Source of the DNA: Capnocytophaga sp. oral taxon 338 str. F0234
GTDB lineage: Bacteria; Bacteroidota; Bacteroidia; Flavobacteriales; Flavobacteriaceae
Direction of reading: 5' to 3'
Assembly: GCF_000192225.1 (NCBI RefSeq)
Contig: NZ_GL872418.1
Span: 1 to 64,000, forward strand
Length of the DNA stretch: 64,000 nt
Positions 1 through 9,828 of this stretch are shown here, one piece after another. Every line of letters starts with the position of its first letter. Positions within the stretch are counted from its first letter, which is position 1. The notes under the pieces were generated by a model, which was not told where the DNA came from, searched no databases, and saw nothing but the letters and a program-made list of their open reading frames with translations. The position numbers were made by a program, and so were the translations under genes.

Positions 1-2635
1 CAGCTGAAAGTGGCACTACATCCGTTACTTCCTTTACTGTAAAGGTCTTATAAATATAGGTATGAGCTAACAAACCAACCCCTCTTTCTTGAGGTCTAAA
101 TCCATAGGTATATCCATTCTCCTCTGGCTTATAGACTGCTGTATAATGGTGATTACCTCCTGTACCAATTCCTAAGATATAATTACCAGGAGGCAAGTTG
201 TCTATCTCTGCTTTTTTCTCATATTTGGAAGGATCTGATGAAAGCTTGGCAACTGTATATCTCGCTTGTCTTATATAGTTTCCCGTATTAGCCCGTTTGT
301 AAAGTGGTTCTGTTCCTCCTGGGTCTCTAAAGACATGTAGCCAACCCAGTACATTGTTATCTACCTCATCTACTGCCCTGTAGATAAGCTTTCCTCTTCC
401 CACTTGTCCATTCTTACTACATTCTACCTCTACCTTTAAGGGATCTATCTGTATGTACGGTGCAGGAGTCTCCGCTACAGTAAGAGGAAGGTTACGGGTA
501 GCACAATTATTCTGAATATTTACAATATATTCTCCTGGCGGCACATCCATAATCAGTATATAGCCTGTACGTATATCTGCCTCCTTGTAAGTTCTCTCAA
601 TAGGAAATTTTATCTTATAGGTACCTGCCAAGCCTTCAGGACCAGTAGCTATATAGGTCTTTATCCCTTGTAAGCCATCCTTGCGACGGATAGAGACCTT
701 CAAGGGGTTAGCATCAGTTACTATATCTCTCACACCATATAGCTGTACCCTTTTTCCTCTGTGTTCCCACTGTAGGACTGCCCCGTACCCATTATAGGCG
801 GCATGTACCCCTATATTATCAATCAAGTCAGGCTTAGTAAGGGTTATCTCCTGAGAGACATAGTGCTTGCAATCAGTAGGTGTAGCGGGGTTAAAAGGCG
901 TAGAAGCTCCCGCATATTCTACTTGATATTTGTTAGTTATGGTAGAGACTGGTACATACATCCTATGGCGATTAACATCATATTCGTCATAGAACTTATA
1001 CATGATATCCGTTACTGGGGTGGCTGCCTGCCAAACATTGGAGGTCTTCACACGCCCTTTCATTCCTGTGAAATTACAAAAATCGGTATAGGAAGGCGTT
1101 CCTCCATGTTGGAAATGAGTGGTAAGTTCCACCTCTCTGTCACAATCACTTCCTCCTATTTTCTTACGTACTCCTATTTGAGTGTAAGGCTTGTAAGGTG
1201 TAGTAACAACCGTATGAGTGAGCACTATAGGAGTTGCCAAGGCACAATCCTCATAAGTAATGGTGATTACATCTCCTCCTTTTACCTTATGAGCGGACTT
1301 ATGCACCATGGCATCGTAAAGACTACTCAGCCTAAACTCATTATTCCCATACACGATCCCATGAGCGTCTATTCTCGTTTGTGGCAGGGCATCGGTATTG
1401 GTGAATTGTTCAGGATATCCTGGAAGCATTACCCCACCACGCTTTACTTCAACCCTTAGAGTATAAGTATAGAACTTATCACGGGTTATTTGATAATTGA
1501 GAATACTATTTCTATTAGGGAACTTAGGTGCTACGGCAAACTCGTATTCCCCACAGTCAGCACAGGTGTGTGCCAAGTGAAGTCTCAAGGATTCTGCAGA
1601 GAAGCGAAGTGGATTGGTCTGGGTACGTTCGGCTACACAACCTGCTCCTATGTCTTTTATCTTAATAATATAATCCTTTCCTATCTCTAACCTCTTACCT
1701 GCATCAGGTTCTATTTCCTTCAGAGTAGTTCCTGTAGCACCTCCTTTAGGAAAAGAAGCATCCGGATTCCCTGAAGATACAATTAACTGGTTATTATCTT
1801 TCCGACGTACCTCTACCTGAAAGGGACCTATAGCATTAGAATTATTAATCTCTACCGTGAGCATTCCTCTGGAGCCTTTGAGAACTCCTTTCTGTTTGCA
1901 ACTCTCTAAGGTGAGACCTCTAAGGAAAGAAGCTGAAGCTGGCTTGGTAGTGAAGTTTCTTACGTTACGGTTTTCTTTTTTTTCGCACATTCCTCCTCCT
2001 ACTTGATCAGTTACCTCTATCTCATACTTAGTATTGGCTTTAAGACCTGTGGTAATTTGTACAGTAGTCTCATTGCCTGTCTTATTAGTAGGGGCTGAAG
2101 TAGCTGCAGCGGTAGCTTGCCCTACTTCATAGAGTTTTATCACAAAGGGACCTGCACCATTTTTTATCTTAAAGGTCATTTTCCCGTCGGAGGTACATTC
2201 CCCTACAGCACGTTCGGCATCAGTCTGCTCGAAAGGCTCTACCACGATAAAATCCCTATAGGTGGAGACTACCGCTTGGGTAACTACTGTAGGATGGGTC
2301 ATAGTACCATCCTTCCTGACAAGTTTTACTTTATAGGTGCCTGAGGAAAGATTCTTGAATTCTGCCTTTCCTGCACTATCAAATGCCTGCTGGGATTGTT
2401 TATTAGCACCACTATTATCATACAGCTCTGCCCACCAGTCAGCTACATAAGCAGCTCCTTTAGCGGCTACAGCAGCACTCCAATCCACCTTCACTGTACC
2501 TCCACATACTGTGTTCTGAACACTCGTACTATATGGAGGAGGGGTAGTTTGCGATCTACCTAACAGAGAAAAGCATAAAAGAAAAAGTAAATATAAATAC
2601 CTATTTGTTTTTATATTAGAACTATTGATTTTCAT
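1..2635 (-). CDS. large secreted surface/adhesin-like protein, 5' part only
   Basis: The reverse frame is open without interruption from ATG at 2635 to the left edge, about 878 codons, so the gene is cut by the window. Residues 1-30 form a signal peptide with a hydrophobic LYLLFLLCFSLLG core ending in RSQ, typical of flavobacterial exported proteins. The rest is a series of beta-rich segments, several beginning at a Cys and followed by a strand pattern with GPF (around residues 165 and 280), loosely like the repeats of SprB-type gliding and adhesin proteins. There is no catalytic motif. A type IX sorting domain would be expected at the unseen C-terminus, so secretion by that route is inference. 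It has its own promoter (2678-2707) and follows the rpoC transcript terminator. Confidence 0.75.
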   Translation of the reverse strand, partial: MKINSSNIKTNRYLYLLFLLCFSLLGRSQTTPPPYSTSVQNTVCGGTVKVDWSAAVAAKGAAYVADWWAELYDNSGANKQSQQAFDSAGKAEFKNLSSGTYKVKLVRKDGTMTHPTVVTQAVVSTYRDFIVVEPFEQTDAERAVGECTSDGKMTFKIKNGAGPFVIKLYEVGQATAAATSAPTNKTGNETTVQITTGLKANTKYEIEVTDQVGGGMCEKKENRNVRNFTTKPASASFLRGLTLESCKQKGVLKGSRGMLTVEINNSNAIGPFQVEVRRKDNNQLIVSSGNPDASFPKGGATGTTLKEIEPDAGKRLEIGKDYIIKIKDIGAGCVAERTQTNPLRFSAESLRLHLAHTCADCGEYEFAVAPKFPNRNSILNYQITRDKFYTYTLRVEVKRGGVMLPGYPEQFTNTDALPQTRIDAHGIVYGNNEFRLSSLYDAMVHKSAHKVKGGDVITITYEDCALATPIVLTHTVVTTPYKPYTQIGVRKKIGGSDCDREVELTTHFQHGGTPSYTDFCNFTGMKGRVKTSNVWQAATPVTDIMYKFYDEYDVNRHRMYVPVSTITNKYQVEYAGASTPFNPATPTDCKHYVSQEITLTKPDLIDNIGVHAAYNGYGAVLQWEHRGKRVQLYGVRDIVTDANPLKVSIRRKDGLQGIKTYIATGPEGLAGTYKIKFPIERTYKEADIRTGYILIMDVPPGEYIVNIQNNCATRNLPLTVAETPAPYIQIDPLKVEVECSKNGQVGRGKLIYRAVDEVDNNVLGWLHVFRDPGGTEPLYKRANTGNYIRQARYTVAKLSSDPSKYEKKAEIDNLPPGNYILGIGTGGNHHYTAVYKPEENGYTYGFRPQERGVGLLAHTYIYKTFTVKEVTDVVPLSA

Positions 2636-2677
2636 AATCTTATAATTTTATTAGCTATTTATAAGGTATTTTGTGTG

Positions 2678-2707
2678 CAAATTTATAAATTATTATTAAG
2701 ATACCAA
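2678..2707 (-). promoter_or_regulatory. promoter of the surface protein gene
   Basis: On the minus strand TTG (2707-2705) is followed after exactly 19 bases by TAAATTTG (2685-2678), the Bacteroidota housekeeping sigma consensus (-33 TTG, -7 TAnnTTTG). It lies about 45 bases before the ATG at 2635. Confidence 0.7.
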
Positions 2708-2742
2708 GTATTTTTTCTTTATTTTTTTTCACAATTTGAAAT

Positions 2743-2765
2743 TTAACATTTAAAATGTTAAATAT
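2743..2765. repeat. perfect AT-rich inverted repeat
   Basis: ATTTAACATTT, one central A, then AAATGTTAAAT form an 11-bp perfect dyad in the gap between the surface protein promoter and the rpoC operon terminator. It could be an operator upstream of the -33 element or only AT-rich palindromic spacer. No T-run follows that would favour a terminator. Confidence 0.4.
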
Positions 2766-2807
2766 TTTCCTATTGACAATAATTATAAGCAAACGGATTT
2801 CAATAAA

Positions 2808-2841
2808 AAAATGGTTAATGACAAAAATCATCAACCATTTT
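2808..2841 (-). terminator. intrinsic terminator of the rpoC-DUF3467 operon
   Basis: AAAATGGTT and AACCATTTT, with an inner ATGA/TCAT extension, form a hairpin. On the minus strand it is followed by a run of seven T. It sits 19 bases past the stop of the DUF3467 gene. Confidence 0.75.
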
Positions 2842-2859
2842 CTAAACTATTTAATTAAA

Positions 2860-3159
2860 TTACGCTTCCCCTGAATTTCCGAAATGAGTTTGCTTATTTA
2901 AGATATCATCTTCCGAAACTTTATCATGTTCGTATTGATAGAGATTACTACTAAGGGTATGTATCAGTTGTTTGGCTTGCGAGGGAGTAATAATTATCCT
3001 ACTCTGCACCCTCGCTTTGGGGACTCCTGGCATAATGCTTACAAAATCCAAAACAAATTCAGTTTCTGAATGATTTACTACCACTAAGTTAGCATATACA
3101 CCACTGGCAATACTATCATCCACTTCAATACTAATCTCCTTTTTTATTACCTTCTCCAT
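2860..3159 (-). CDS. DUF3467 family protein
   Basis: 99 residues, acidic and soluble, with no signal peptide. The visible features fit DUF3467: an N-terminal strand-rich part with YANLVVV, the central VLDFVSIMPGVPKARVQSRIIITP, and a helical QAKQLIHTLSSNL segment. Genes of this family commonly lie directly behind rpoC in Bacteroidota. Here it starts 4 bases after the rpoC stop and shares the terminator at 2808-2841, so it is co-transcribed with rpoC. Its biochemical role is unknown; a link to transcription is suggested only by context. Confidence 0.85.
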   Translation of the reverse strand: MEKVIKKEISIEVDDSIASGVYANLVVVNHSETEFVLDFVSIMPGVPKARVQSRIIITPSQAKQLIHTLSSNLYQYEHDKVSEDDILNKQTHFGNSGEA

Positions 3160-3163
3160 GAGA

Positions 3164-6100
3164 TCATATATTAATATTTTGTTTTGCTAAGTCCTTACGG
3201 GAACCTACTATGATATTTTCATACCGTTTCATTCCTGTCCCAGCGGGGATACGATGACCTACAATCACATTTTCCTTCAATCCATCTAAGTAGTCCACTT
3301 TACCTTGTACGGCAGCTTCATTAAGTACCTTCGTGGTTTCTTGGAAAGAAGCAGCAGAGATAAAGGATTTTGTTTGTAAAGAAGCTCGCGTAATACCTTG
3401 TAATACAGGAATAGCAGTAGCAGGAACTACCTCACGAGCCACTACTAAGTTTTTATCCTGACGCTTAAGGAAGGAATTCTCATCTCGTAACTGTCGCATG
3501 GTCACCATTTGTCCGGCTTTAAGGTTTTCGGAATCTCCAGCATCCACAACTATCTTCATGCCAAATATCTTATCATTTTCCTCAATAAAGTCATCCTTAT
3601 GTACCATCTGTTCTTCCAAGAAGAGTGTATCCCCAGGATCCTGAATTTCCACCTTGCGCATCATCTGACGTACTACCACTTCAAAATGTTTATCATTGAT
3701 CTTCACCCCTTGTAAGCGGTATACTTCTTGTACTTCGTTCACCAAATATTGTTGAACAGCGGAAGGGCCTTTTATCCTTAGGATATCATCTGGTGTTACA
3801 GAGCCATCAGAGAGTGGCATCCCTGCACGTATATAGTCATTCTCCTGTACCAATACTTGGTTAGAAAGTTTCACCAAATAAGTACGCTTTTCACCTGTTT
3901 TAGATTCAATAAAGATTTCTCGGTTACCACGTTTTACCTTTCCAAAAGAAACGACTCCATCTATTTCCGCTACAATTGCAGGATTAGAAGGATTACGTGC
4001 CTCAAAAAGCTCAGTTACACGAGGAAGACCTCCTGTAATATCCCCAGACTTAGCGGATTTACGAGGTATCTTAACCAAAATCTTACCTTCTTTTATCTTC
4101 TCTTTATCATCTACCATGATGTGAGCTCCCAAAGGCAAGGTGTAGGAACGTAATATATTGCCCTCCTTATCTTGAATATGCAAGGTAGGAATGAGTTTTT
4201 TATTACGTGATTCAGAGATTACTTTTTCTTGGAAACCTGTTTGTTCATCTATTTCCACTTGGAAAGTAACTCCTTGTTCTATATTTTCATAAGCTATTTG
4301 TCCGGAAAATTCAGAGATAATTACTGCATTATAAGGATCCCATTGGTTAATTACATCTCCCTTTTGAACGGTATCTCCATTCTTCTTAAAGATAAAAGAA
4401 CCATAAGGAATATTAGAAGTACTTAATACCATGCGGGTATGAGGCTCTAAAATCTTTACCTCAGAGGTACGAGAGATGACTACCTCTACTGCATTACCAT
4501 CATAATCTTCTCCGCTAACGGTCTTAAGATCATCAATTTCAAGAATCCCATTGAAGTGTGCAATAATCTTATTCTCTTCAGAGATATTTCCAGCAGTACC
4601 TCCCATGTGGAAAGTACGTAGAGTAAGCTGAGTACCTGGCTCTCCGATGGATTGTGCTGCCACTACCCCAACGGCTTCTCCTATCTGTACCATCTTACCT
4701 GTAGAGAGGTTACGTCCGTAACATTTGGCACAGATACCATGTTTTGCCTCACAGGTAAGAGCAGAACGTACTTCAATATATTCAATAGGGGCTGCATTAA
4801 TCTTAGCTACAGCATCCTCACGAATTTCTTCTCCAGCAAGGACAATAATTTCTTCATTAAGTGGATTTATAACATCATTAAGAGCTACACGACCCAATAC
4901 ACGTTCCCCAAGAGTTTCAATTACTTCTTCATTTTTCTTGAGTGCACGTATCTCAATACCACGAAGAGTTCCACAGTCATCAGTATTGATAATCACATCC
5001 TGAGATACATCCACCAAACGACGGGTAAGATAACCTGCATCGGCAGTCTTAAGAGCAGTATCGGCAAGCCCTTTACGAGCTCCGTGAGTAGAAATGAAGT
5101 ATTCCAAAATAGAAAGACCTTCCTTAAAGTTAGAAAGGATAGGATTCTCAATAATTTCTCCTCCTCCTGCGGTGGATTTCTTTGGCTTTGCCATCAATCC
5201 ACGCATACCAGTAAGCTGGCGAATTTGCTCCTTAGAACCACGTGCTCCAGAATCAAGCATCATATATACAGAGTTAAACCCTTGCCTATCCTCACTAATA
5301 CGCTTCATCGCCAAATCTGTAAGACGTGCATTGGTAGAAGTCCATACATCAATTACCTGATTGTAACGTTCATTATTGGTGATAAGCCCCATGTTATAGT
5401 TATTAATGATTCCCTGCACCTGTTCATTAGCATCGGCAATCATCGCCTGTTTTTCCTTTGGAATAATGATATCGCCTAAGGAGAAAGAAAGACCTCCTTG
5501 GAAGGCAAACTTATATCCCATGGATTTGATATCATCTAAGAAATCTGCAGTACGTGGAATACTAGTGCATTTGAGTACATGCCCTATAATATCACGAAGC
5601 GATTTTTTAGTCAATACGGTATTAATATATCCAGCTTCTTTAGGCACTACCTCATTGAAGAGTACACGTCCCACAGTAGTTTCAATAAGCTTGGTTACGA
5701 TATTACCCTTTTCATCCAAATCCTTAGTACGTACCTTAATAGAGGCATTTAAGTGTACTTTACGTTCATTATAAGCAATATTCACTTCCTCTGGAGAGTA
5801 GAATACGGAACCTTCTCCTGCAATAGGATCTTCAGGAGTACTCTTACGAACCTTAGTGATATAGTACAATCCCAAAACCATGTCCTGAGAAGGCACTGTA
5901 ATTGGTGCTCCATTGGCAGGGTTCAATATATTATTAGAAGCTAACATAAGCATCTGTGCTTCCAAAATAGCCTCAGGTCCCAAAGGAAGGTGTACTGCCA
6001 TTTGGTCACCGTCAAAGTCGGCATTGAAAGCGGTACACACCAATGGATGCAAGCGAATTGCCTTACCTTCAATAAGTTTTGGTTGAAATGCCTGAATACC

Positions 6101-7447
6101 CAAACGGTGCAGTGTAGGGGCACGATTCAGAAGTACAGGATGCCCTTTAATGACATTTTCCAAAATATCCCATACTACAGGCTCTTTCTTATCTATAATA
6201 CGTTTAGCAGATTTTACAGTTTTTACAATACCACGTTCAATGAGTTTACGTATCACAAAAGGTTTGTAAAGCTCAGCTGCCATATTCTTAGGAAGTCCAC
6301 ATTCATAAAGCTTTAACTCCGGCCCTACTACAATCACAGAGCGCGCAGAGTAATCCACACGTTTCCCTAATAAGTTTTGGCGAAAACGTCCTTGCTTCCC
6401 TTTTAGAGAATCTGACAAGGATTTCAACGGACGATTGGCATCCGTTTTCACAGCAGAGGATTTACGGGTATTGTCAAACAAAGAATCTACAGATTCCTGT
6501 AACATACGTTTTTCATTACGTAGAATTACATCTGGAGCCTTTATTTCTATCAAACGCTTAAGACGATTATTACGAATAATCACACGTCTATACAAATCAT
6601 TAAGGTCAGAGGTCGCAAAACGACCACCATCCAAAGGTATAAGCGGACGAAGTTCTGGAGGTATCACAGGGATGACCTTCATGATCATCCATTCGGGCTT
6701 ATTCTCTCTATTTTTCTGGGAATCACGGAAAGCCTCTACTACTTGCAAGCGCTTAAGAGCATCTGTTTTACGTTGTTTAGAAGTTTCTGTATTAGCCTTA
6801 TGGCGAAGGTCATAAGAGAGTGCATCCAAGTCCAAATCATGAAGTAGATCAAAGAGTGCCTCAGCTCCCATCTTAGCAACAAACTTGTTAGGGTCAGTAT
6901 CCTCTAAATATTGGTTTTCTACAGGAAGTGATTCCATAATATCCAAGTACTCTTCTTCGGTAAGGAAATCCATCTTCTGTAATGGATCTCCATCAATAGT
7001 TTTGGCAATACCTGGCTGGATTACTACATAACGCTCATAATAGATAATCATATCCAACTTCTTGGAAGGGAGTCCCAGCAAGTAACCTATTTTGTTAGGC
7101 AATGAACGAAAATACCAGATATGTGCAATAGGCACAACCAAGCTAATATGCCCTACACGTTCTCTACGTACCTTCTTCTCAGTAACTTCCACCCCGCAAC
7201 GATCACACACAATTCCTTTATAACGAATACGCTTATACTTCCCACAAGCACACTCGTAGTCCTTTACAGGACCAAAAATACGCTCACAGAAAAGCCCATC
7301 ACGCTCAGGCTTATGTGTACGATAATTAATCGTTTCAGGTTTGGATACTTCTCCCCTAGAGACCGCTAAAATACTCTCAGGTGAAGCTAGTCCGATAGAG
7401 ATTTTATCAAATCTCATTACTGCATTTTTCTCTTTTACTCTTGCCAT
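3164..7447 (-). CDS. rpoC: DNA-directed RNA polymerase subunit beta'
   Basis: Catalytic beta' subunit of RNA polymerase, 1427 residues from the chosen start, the usual size for Bacteroidota. The N-terminal zinc module (CACGKY and CDRCGVEV) is at about residues 65-90. The magnesium-binding NADFDGDQ motif is near residue 475, and the trigger-loop region [18 protein letters not shown] is near 935-950. The second zinc site [11 protein letters not shown] is present near 895. A longer reading from 7489 is possible, but family members begin at the MAR start, here at 7447. Unlike the usual rpoB-rpoC arrangement, the gene upstream on the same strand is ggt, so rpoC has been separated from rpoB and is driven from its own promoter at 7632-7661. 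Confidence 0.98.
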   Translation of the reverse strand: MARVKEKNAVMRFDKISIGLASPESILAVSRGEVSKPETINYRTHKPERDGLFCERIFGPVKDYECACGKYKRIRYKGIVCDRCGVEVTEKKVRRERVGHISLVVPIAHIWYFRSLPNKIGYLLGLPSKKLDMIIYYERYVVIQPGIAKTIDGDPLQKMDFLTEEEYLDIMESLPVENQYLEDTDPNKFVAKMGAEALFDLLHDLDLDALSYDLRHKANTETSKQRKTDALKRLQVVEAFRDSQKNRENKPEWMIMKVIPVIPPELRPLIPLDGGRFATSDLNDLYRRVIIRNNRLKRLIEIKAPDVILRNEKRMLQESVDSLFDNTRKSSAVKTDANRPLKSLSDSLKGKQGRFRQNLLGKRVDYSARSVIVVGPELKLYECGLPKNMAAELYKPFVIRKLIERGIVKTVKSAKRIIDKKEPVVWDILENVIKGHPVLLNRAPTLHRLGIQAFQPKLIEGKAIRLHPLVCTAFNADFDGDQMAVHLPLGPEAILEAQMLMLASNNILNPANGAPITVPSQDMVLGLYYITKVRKSTPEDPIAGEGSVFYSPEEVNIAYNERKVHLNASIKVRTKDLDEKGNIVTKLIETTVGRVLFNEVVPKEAGYINTVLTKKSLRDIIGHVLKCTSIPRTADFLDDIKSMGYKFAFQGGLSFSLGDIIIPKEKQAMIADANEQVQGIINNYNMGLITNNERYNQVIDVWTSTNARLTDLAMKRISEDRQGFNSVYMMLDSGARGSKEQIRQLTGMRGLMAKPKKSTAGGGEIIENPILSNFKEGLSILEYFISTHGARKGLADTALKTADAGYLTRRLVDVSQDVIINTDDCGTLRGIEIRALKKNEEVIETLGERVLGRVALNDVINPLNEEIIVLAGEEIREDAVAKINAAPIEYIEVRSALTCEAKHGICAKCYGRNLSTGKMVQIGEAVGVVAAQSIGEPGTQLTLRTFHMGGTAGNISEENKIIAHFNGILEIDDLKTVSGEDYDGNAVEVVISRTSEVKILEPHTRMVLSTSNIPYGSFIFKKNGDTVQKGDVINQWDPYNAVIISEFSGQIAYENIEQGVTFQVEIDEQTGFQEKVISESRNKKLIPTLHIQDKEGNILRSYTLPLGAHIMVDDKEKIKEGKILVKIPRKSAKSGDITGGLPRVTELFEARNPSNPAIVAEIDGVVSFGKVKRGNREIFIESKTGEKRTYLVKLSNQVLVQENDYIRAGMPLSDGSVTPDDILRIKGPSAVQQYLVNEVQEVYRLQGVKINDKHFEVVVRQMMRKVEIQDPGDTLFLEEQMVHKDDFIEENDKIFGMKIVVDAGDSENLKAGQMVTMRQLRDENSFLKRQDKNLVVAREVVPATAIPVLQGITRASLQTKSFISAASFQETTKVLNEAAVQGKVDYLDGLKENVIVGHRIPAGTGMKRYENIIVGSRKDLAKQNINI

Positions 7448-7631
7448 AGCATTTTTTAATAACAAATTTGTTCCCATTTGGACAAACACACGAAAAGAGG
7501 AGGTTACATAATCACTCGACTACGTTACCTTCTCCATCACGCTCCCTCCTCCTAAAGAGAAGAAAAACAAGTGTTTGTATGTGTTAGGAAAGTCAAAATA
7601 ACTTCTATTGAACACTTTACCAAATTGCGGG
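7448..7631 (-). other. long, possibly structured 5' leader of rpoC
   Basis: About 175 bases separate the predicted transcription start from the rpoC ATG. The leader contains two nested complementary pairs on the minus strand: CAAACAC (about 7577-7571) with GTGTTTG (about 7490-7484), and inside them GAGGAGG with CCTCCTC near 7552 and 7503. A Shine-Dalgarno-like AGGAGG followed by a five-codon reading frame ATG GAG AAG GTA ACG TAG lies between the inner arms. This could be a regulatory leader. Pairing strength was not calculated. Confidence 0.4.
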
Positions 7632-7661
7632 CAAAGATACAAAAACTTTTTTATATTACAA
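7632..7661 (-). promoter_or_regulatory. promoter of rpoC
   Basis: On the minus strand TTG (7661-7659), exactly 19 bases, then TATCTTTG (7639-7632): a full match to the Bacteroidota -33/-7 consensus, oriented towards rpoC. Confidence 0.75.
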
Positions 7662-7752
7662 TTTTTTTGATGATTTTTTCTTTAAAAACAAAATCATTAA
7701 ATATTGTTAAAATCAGCTCTCTTCTCAAGAAATATCTTTAACCATAAGATCA

Positions 7753-9462
7753 TTAAAACCCTATTGCCGTATCATCGCCACGAGGATCAGCACCTCCCTC
7801 TAAGGAACCGTCTCTTTCAACCAAGATAGCATCTACTTTACCGATAATCACAAAATTCTCTTCCTTAGGTTTATAACCCTTTGCCTTGAGCTTAGCTACC
7901 ACTTTGGGATTAAAACCATTAGGTTCAAACATTACATCATCAGGAAGCCATTGATGATGAAAGCGAGATTTACTTACAGATTCTTGCATGGTCATTCCAT
8001 ATTCGAAGACATTTAAGAGACATTGCAGTACTGAGGTAATAATAGTAGAACCTCCTGGTGTACCAATAACCATACGAAGTTTCCCGTTCTCTTCCACTAT
8101 GGTAGGTGTCATAGAACTAAGCATACGTTTATTGGGTGCAATCGCATTTTTCTCAGAGCCTACCAATCCGTATGTATTAGGTTCTCCTGGCTTTATACTG
8201 AAATCATCCATCTGATTATTAAGAAAAAAACCTCCTCCTTTTACATACACTTTTGAGCCATAATTTGTATTAAGGGTAGTGGTTACGGCTACTGCATTCC
8301 CTTGTGCATCTACTATAGAATAATGAGTAGTTTCATCACTCTCATAACCTACTATCTTCCCATGAGCTATTTCAGCAGATTTGCTTGCCTTATCCCAAGA
8401 GAAACTTCTCATGCGTTCCTTAAGATATTCAGGAGAGAGGAGAATTTCTGTAGGAACTTTTACAAAATCAGGGTCTCCCAAGTAATAGGCTCTATCGGCA
8501 TAAGCACGACGCTCTGCCTCTACCAAGAGCTGTATGTATTTTTCTCCATTATGAGGATATTTTCCTATGTTATAAGGAGCTACCGATTTTAGAATTTGTG
8601 CTAAGCAAATTCCACCACTAGAAGGTAGTGGCATAGAGGAAATAGTATAATTCTTATAATTAAAAGTAATAGGAGTACGCCACTGAGAATGGTAATTCTT
8701 TAGATCCTCAAGGGTTAGGATTCCTCCTAATTCTTGTACATAACTGACAATTCGCTTAGCCGTTTCTCCTTCATAGAACTCAGCACGACCTCCATCACGA
8801 ATACGTTCTAAGGTTTGTGCTAACTGTTCATACTTAAAGTGCTCACCTGCCTTCCACCCTTTATCAAAAGGAGTTACATAGTTATTGGCTTTTCTAATTT
8901 CATCAACATTTTTCCCCATATAGAAATCAGCTTGCAAGGGCGTAATAATAACTCCCTTACGAGCCAAATCAATAGCTGGCTGTATGAGTTCTGCCATTGG
9001 AAGCGAACCAAATCTCTTATGTACCTCAAAGAGGGCATCAATAGTTCCTGGCACCCCTATTGCCAATGCCCCAAAAGTGCTCTTATCAGGAATTACCTTG
9101 CCATTGGCATCCAAGTACATATCACGATGTGCCTTACTAGGTGCTTTTTCACGATAATCTAGAGCTCCTTTTTCTCCATTGGCAAGACGATAGACCATAA
9201 AGCCTCCACCTCCAATATTTCCTGCATTGGGGTAAGCCACAGCTAAAGCAAGTTCAGTAGCTACCATAGCATCAAAGGCATTACCTCCCTTTTTTAGAAT
9301 AGAAAGCCCTATCTGAGAGGCTTCCTCCTTGGCACTAACCACCATCGCATGTTTAGCTATTACTCCCTTTGCGGACTGCTGGGATATTTTTGAGGTAGTG
9401 CAAGCTCCCATGAGGAGAAGCACAAGAAAGAACAAAAATTTTTTCTTGAAAATCATATCCAT
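7753..9462 (-). CDS. ggt: gamma-glutamyltransferase, lipoprotein
   Basis: 569 residues. It cleaves the gamma-glutamyl bond of glutathione and related compounds and transfers the glutamyl group. The precursor is normally autoprocessed into two subunits before a catalytic Thr. Here that Thr lies in DETTHYSIVDAQGNAVAVT at about residue 378, and the small subunit follows with the conserved SSMTPTIV and GTPGGSTI segments. The first residues hold a hydrophobic segment and a lipobox-like LMGAC, so the protein is probably a lipoprotein in the envelope. Start could be either of the two Met codons at residues 1 and 3. The upstream TATATTTG at 9489-9482 is a plausible -7 box. The next gene on either side is not functionally linked. 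Confidence 0.93.
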   Translation of the reverse strand: MDMIFKKKFLFFLVLLLMGACTTSKISQQSAKGVIAKHAMVVSAKEEASQIGLSILKKGGNAFDAMVATELALAVAYPNAGNIGGGGFMVYRLANGEKGALDYREKAPSKAHRDMYLDANGKVIPDKSTFGALAIGVPGTIDALFEVHKRFGSLPMAELIQPAIDLARKGVIITPLQADFYMGKNVDEIRKANNYVTPFDKGWKAGEHFKYEQLAQTLERIRDGGRAEFYEGETAKRIVSYVQELGGILTLEDLKNYHSQWRTPITFNYKNYTISSMPLPSSGGICLAQILKSVAPYNIGKYPHNGEKYIQLLVEAERRAYADRAYYLGDPDFVKVPTEILLSPEYLKERMRSFSWDKASKSAEIAHGKIVGYESDETTHYSIVDAQGNAVAVTTTLNTNYGSKVYVKGGGFFLNNQMDDFSIKPGEPNTYGLVGSEKNAIAPNKRMLSSMTPTIVEENGKLRMVIGTPGGSTIITSVLQCLLNVFEYGMTMQESVSKSRFHHQWLPDDVMFEPNGFNPKVVAKLKAKGYKPKEENFVIIGKVDAILVERDGSLEGGADPRGDDTAIGF

Positions 9463-9533
9463 TATATTTAAATTGATTGTGCAAATATAATGAATTTATC
9501 CATAATTCAGACAAAAGAGTATTATTTTTTATT

Positions 9534-9827
9534 TCAAAGGAGATCTTTTCTAGTTAATTCTTTATTCCAAGCGACACGGAATCTTACAGGCCTACTTTCC
9601 TTAAAAGAAAATTCAAATGGATCCACTGCAAAATAGCAATTTTCCTTAGTTTAAGAGGTTTTTAAGTAATTACCCTTAAGAGAGCAAGAGCAGATGTCTT
9701 TTCGAAATAGTTGCCTTATTATCCTATCTTCTTCTTTGATAATCATCTCTTTCTCATAGAATTTTGTCACTTCCCCTCTGGAGAAAGGAGTACAAAAATG
9801 CAGTGAATAATAATGATTTCACCACTA
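9534..9827 (-). pseudogene. possible decayed gene remnant with one internal stop
   Basis: The stretch between the genes at 7753-9462 and 9829-10587 has no complete ORF, but one reverse frame runs about 98 codons with a single internal TAA (9653-9651). The two pieces have protein-like composition: an upstream part with PFSRGEVTKFYEKEM and a downstream part with YFAVDPFEFSFKES and VRFRVAWNKEL. I do not recognise the family. In AT-rich DNA a frame of this length with only one stop is uncommon, which suggests the 3' end of a dead gene. Chance is not excluded. No start codon or promoter was identified. Confidence 0.3.
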
Positions 9828-9828
9828 A

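Noticed and set aside
803-1459. Plus-strand open frame of 218 codons opposite the surface protein
   Set aside because: The reverse frame through the same bases is open for the whole 2635 bases with a signal peptide and promoter; the plus-strand frame is a shadow.
4652-5479. Plus-strand open frame of 275 codons inside rpoC
   Set aside because: It is the mirror of conserved rpoC coding sequence, has no signal of its own, and its composition is that of an antisense frame.
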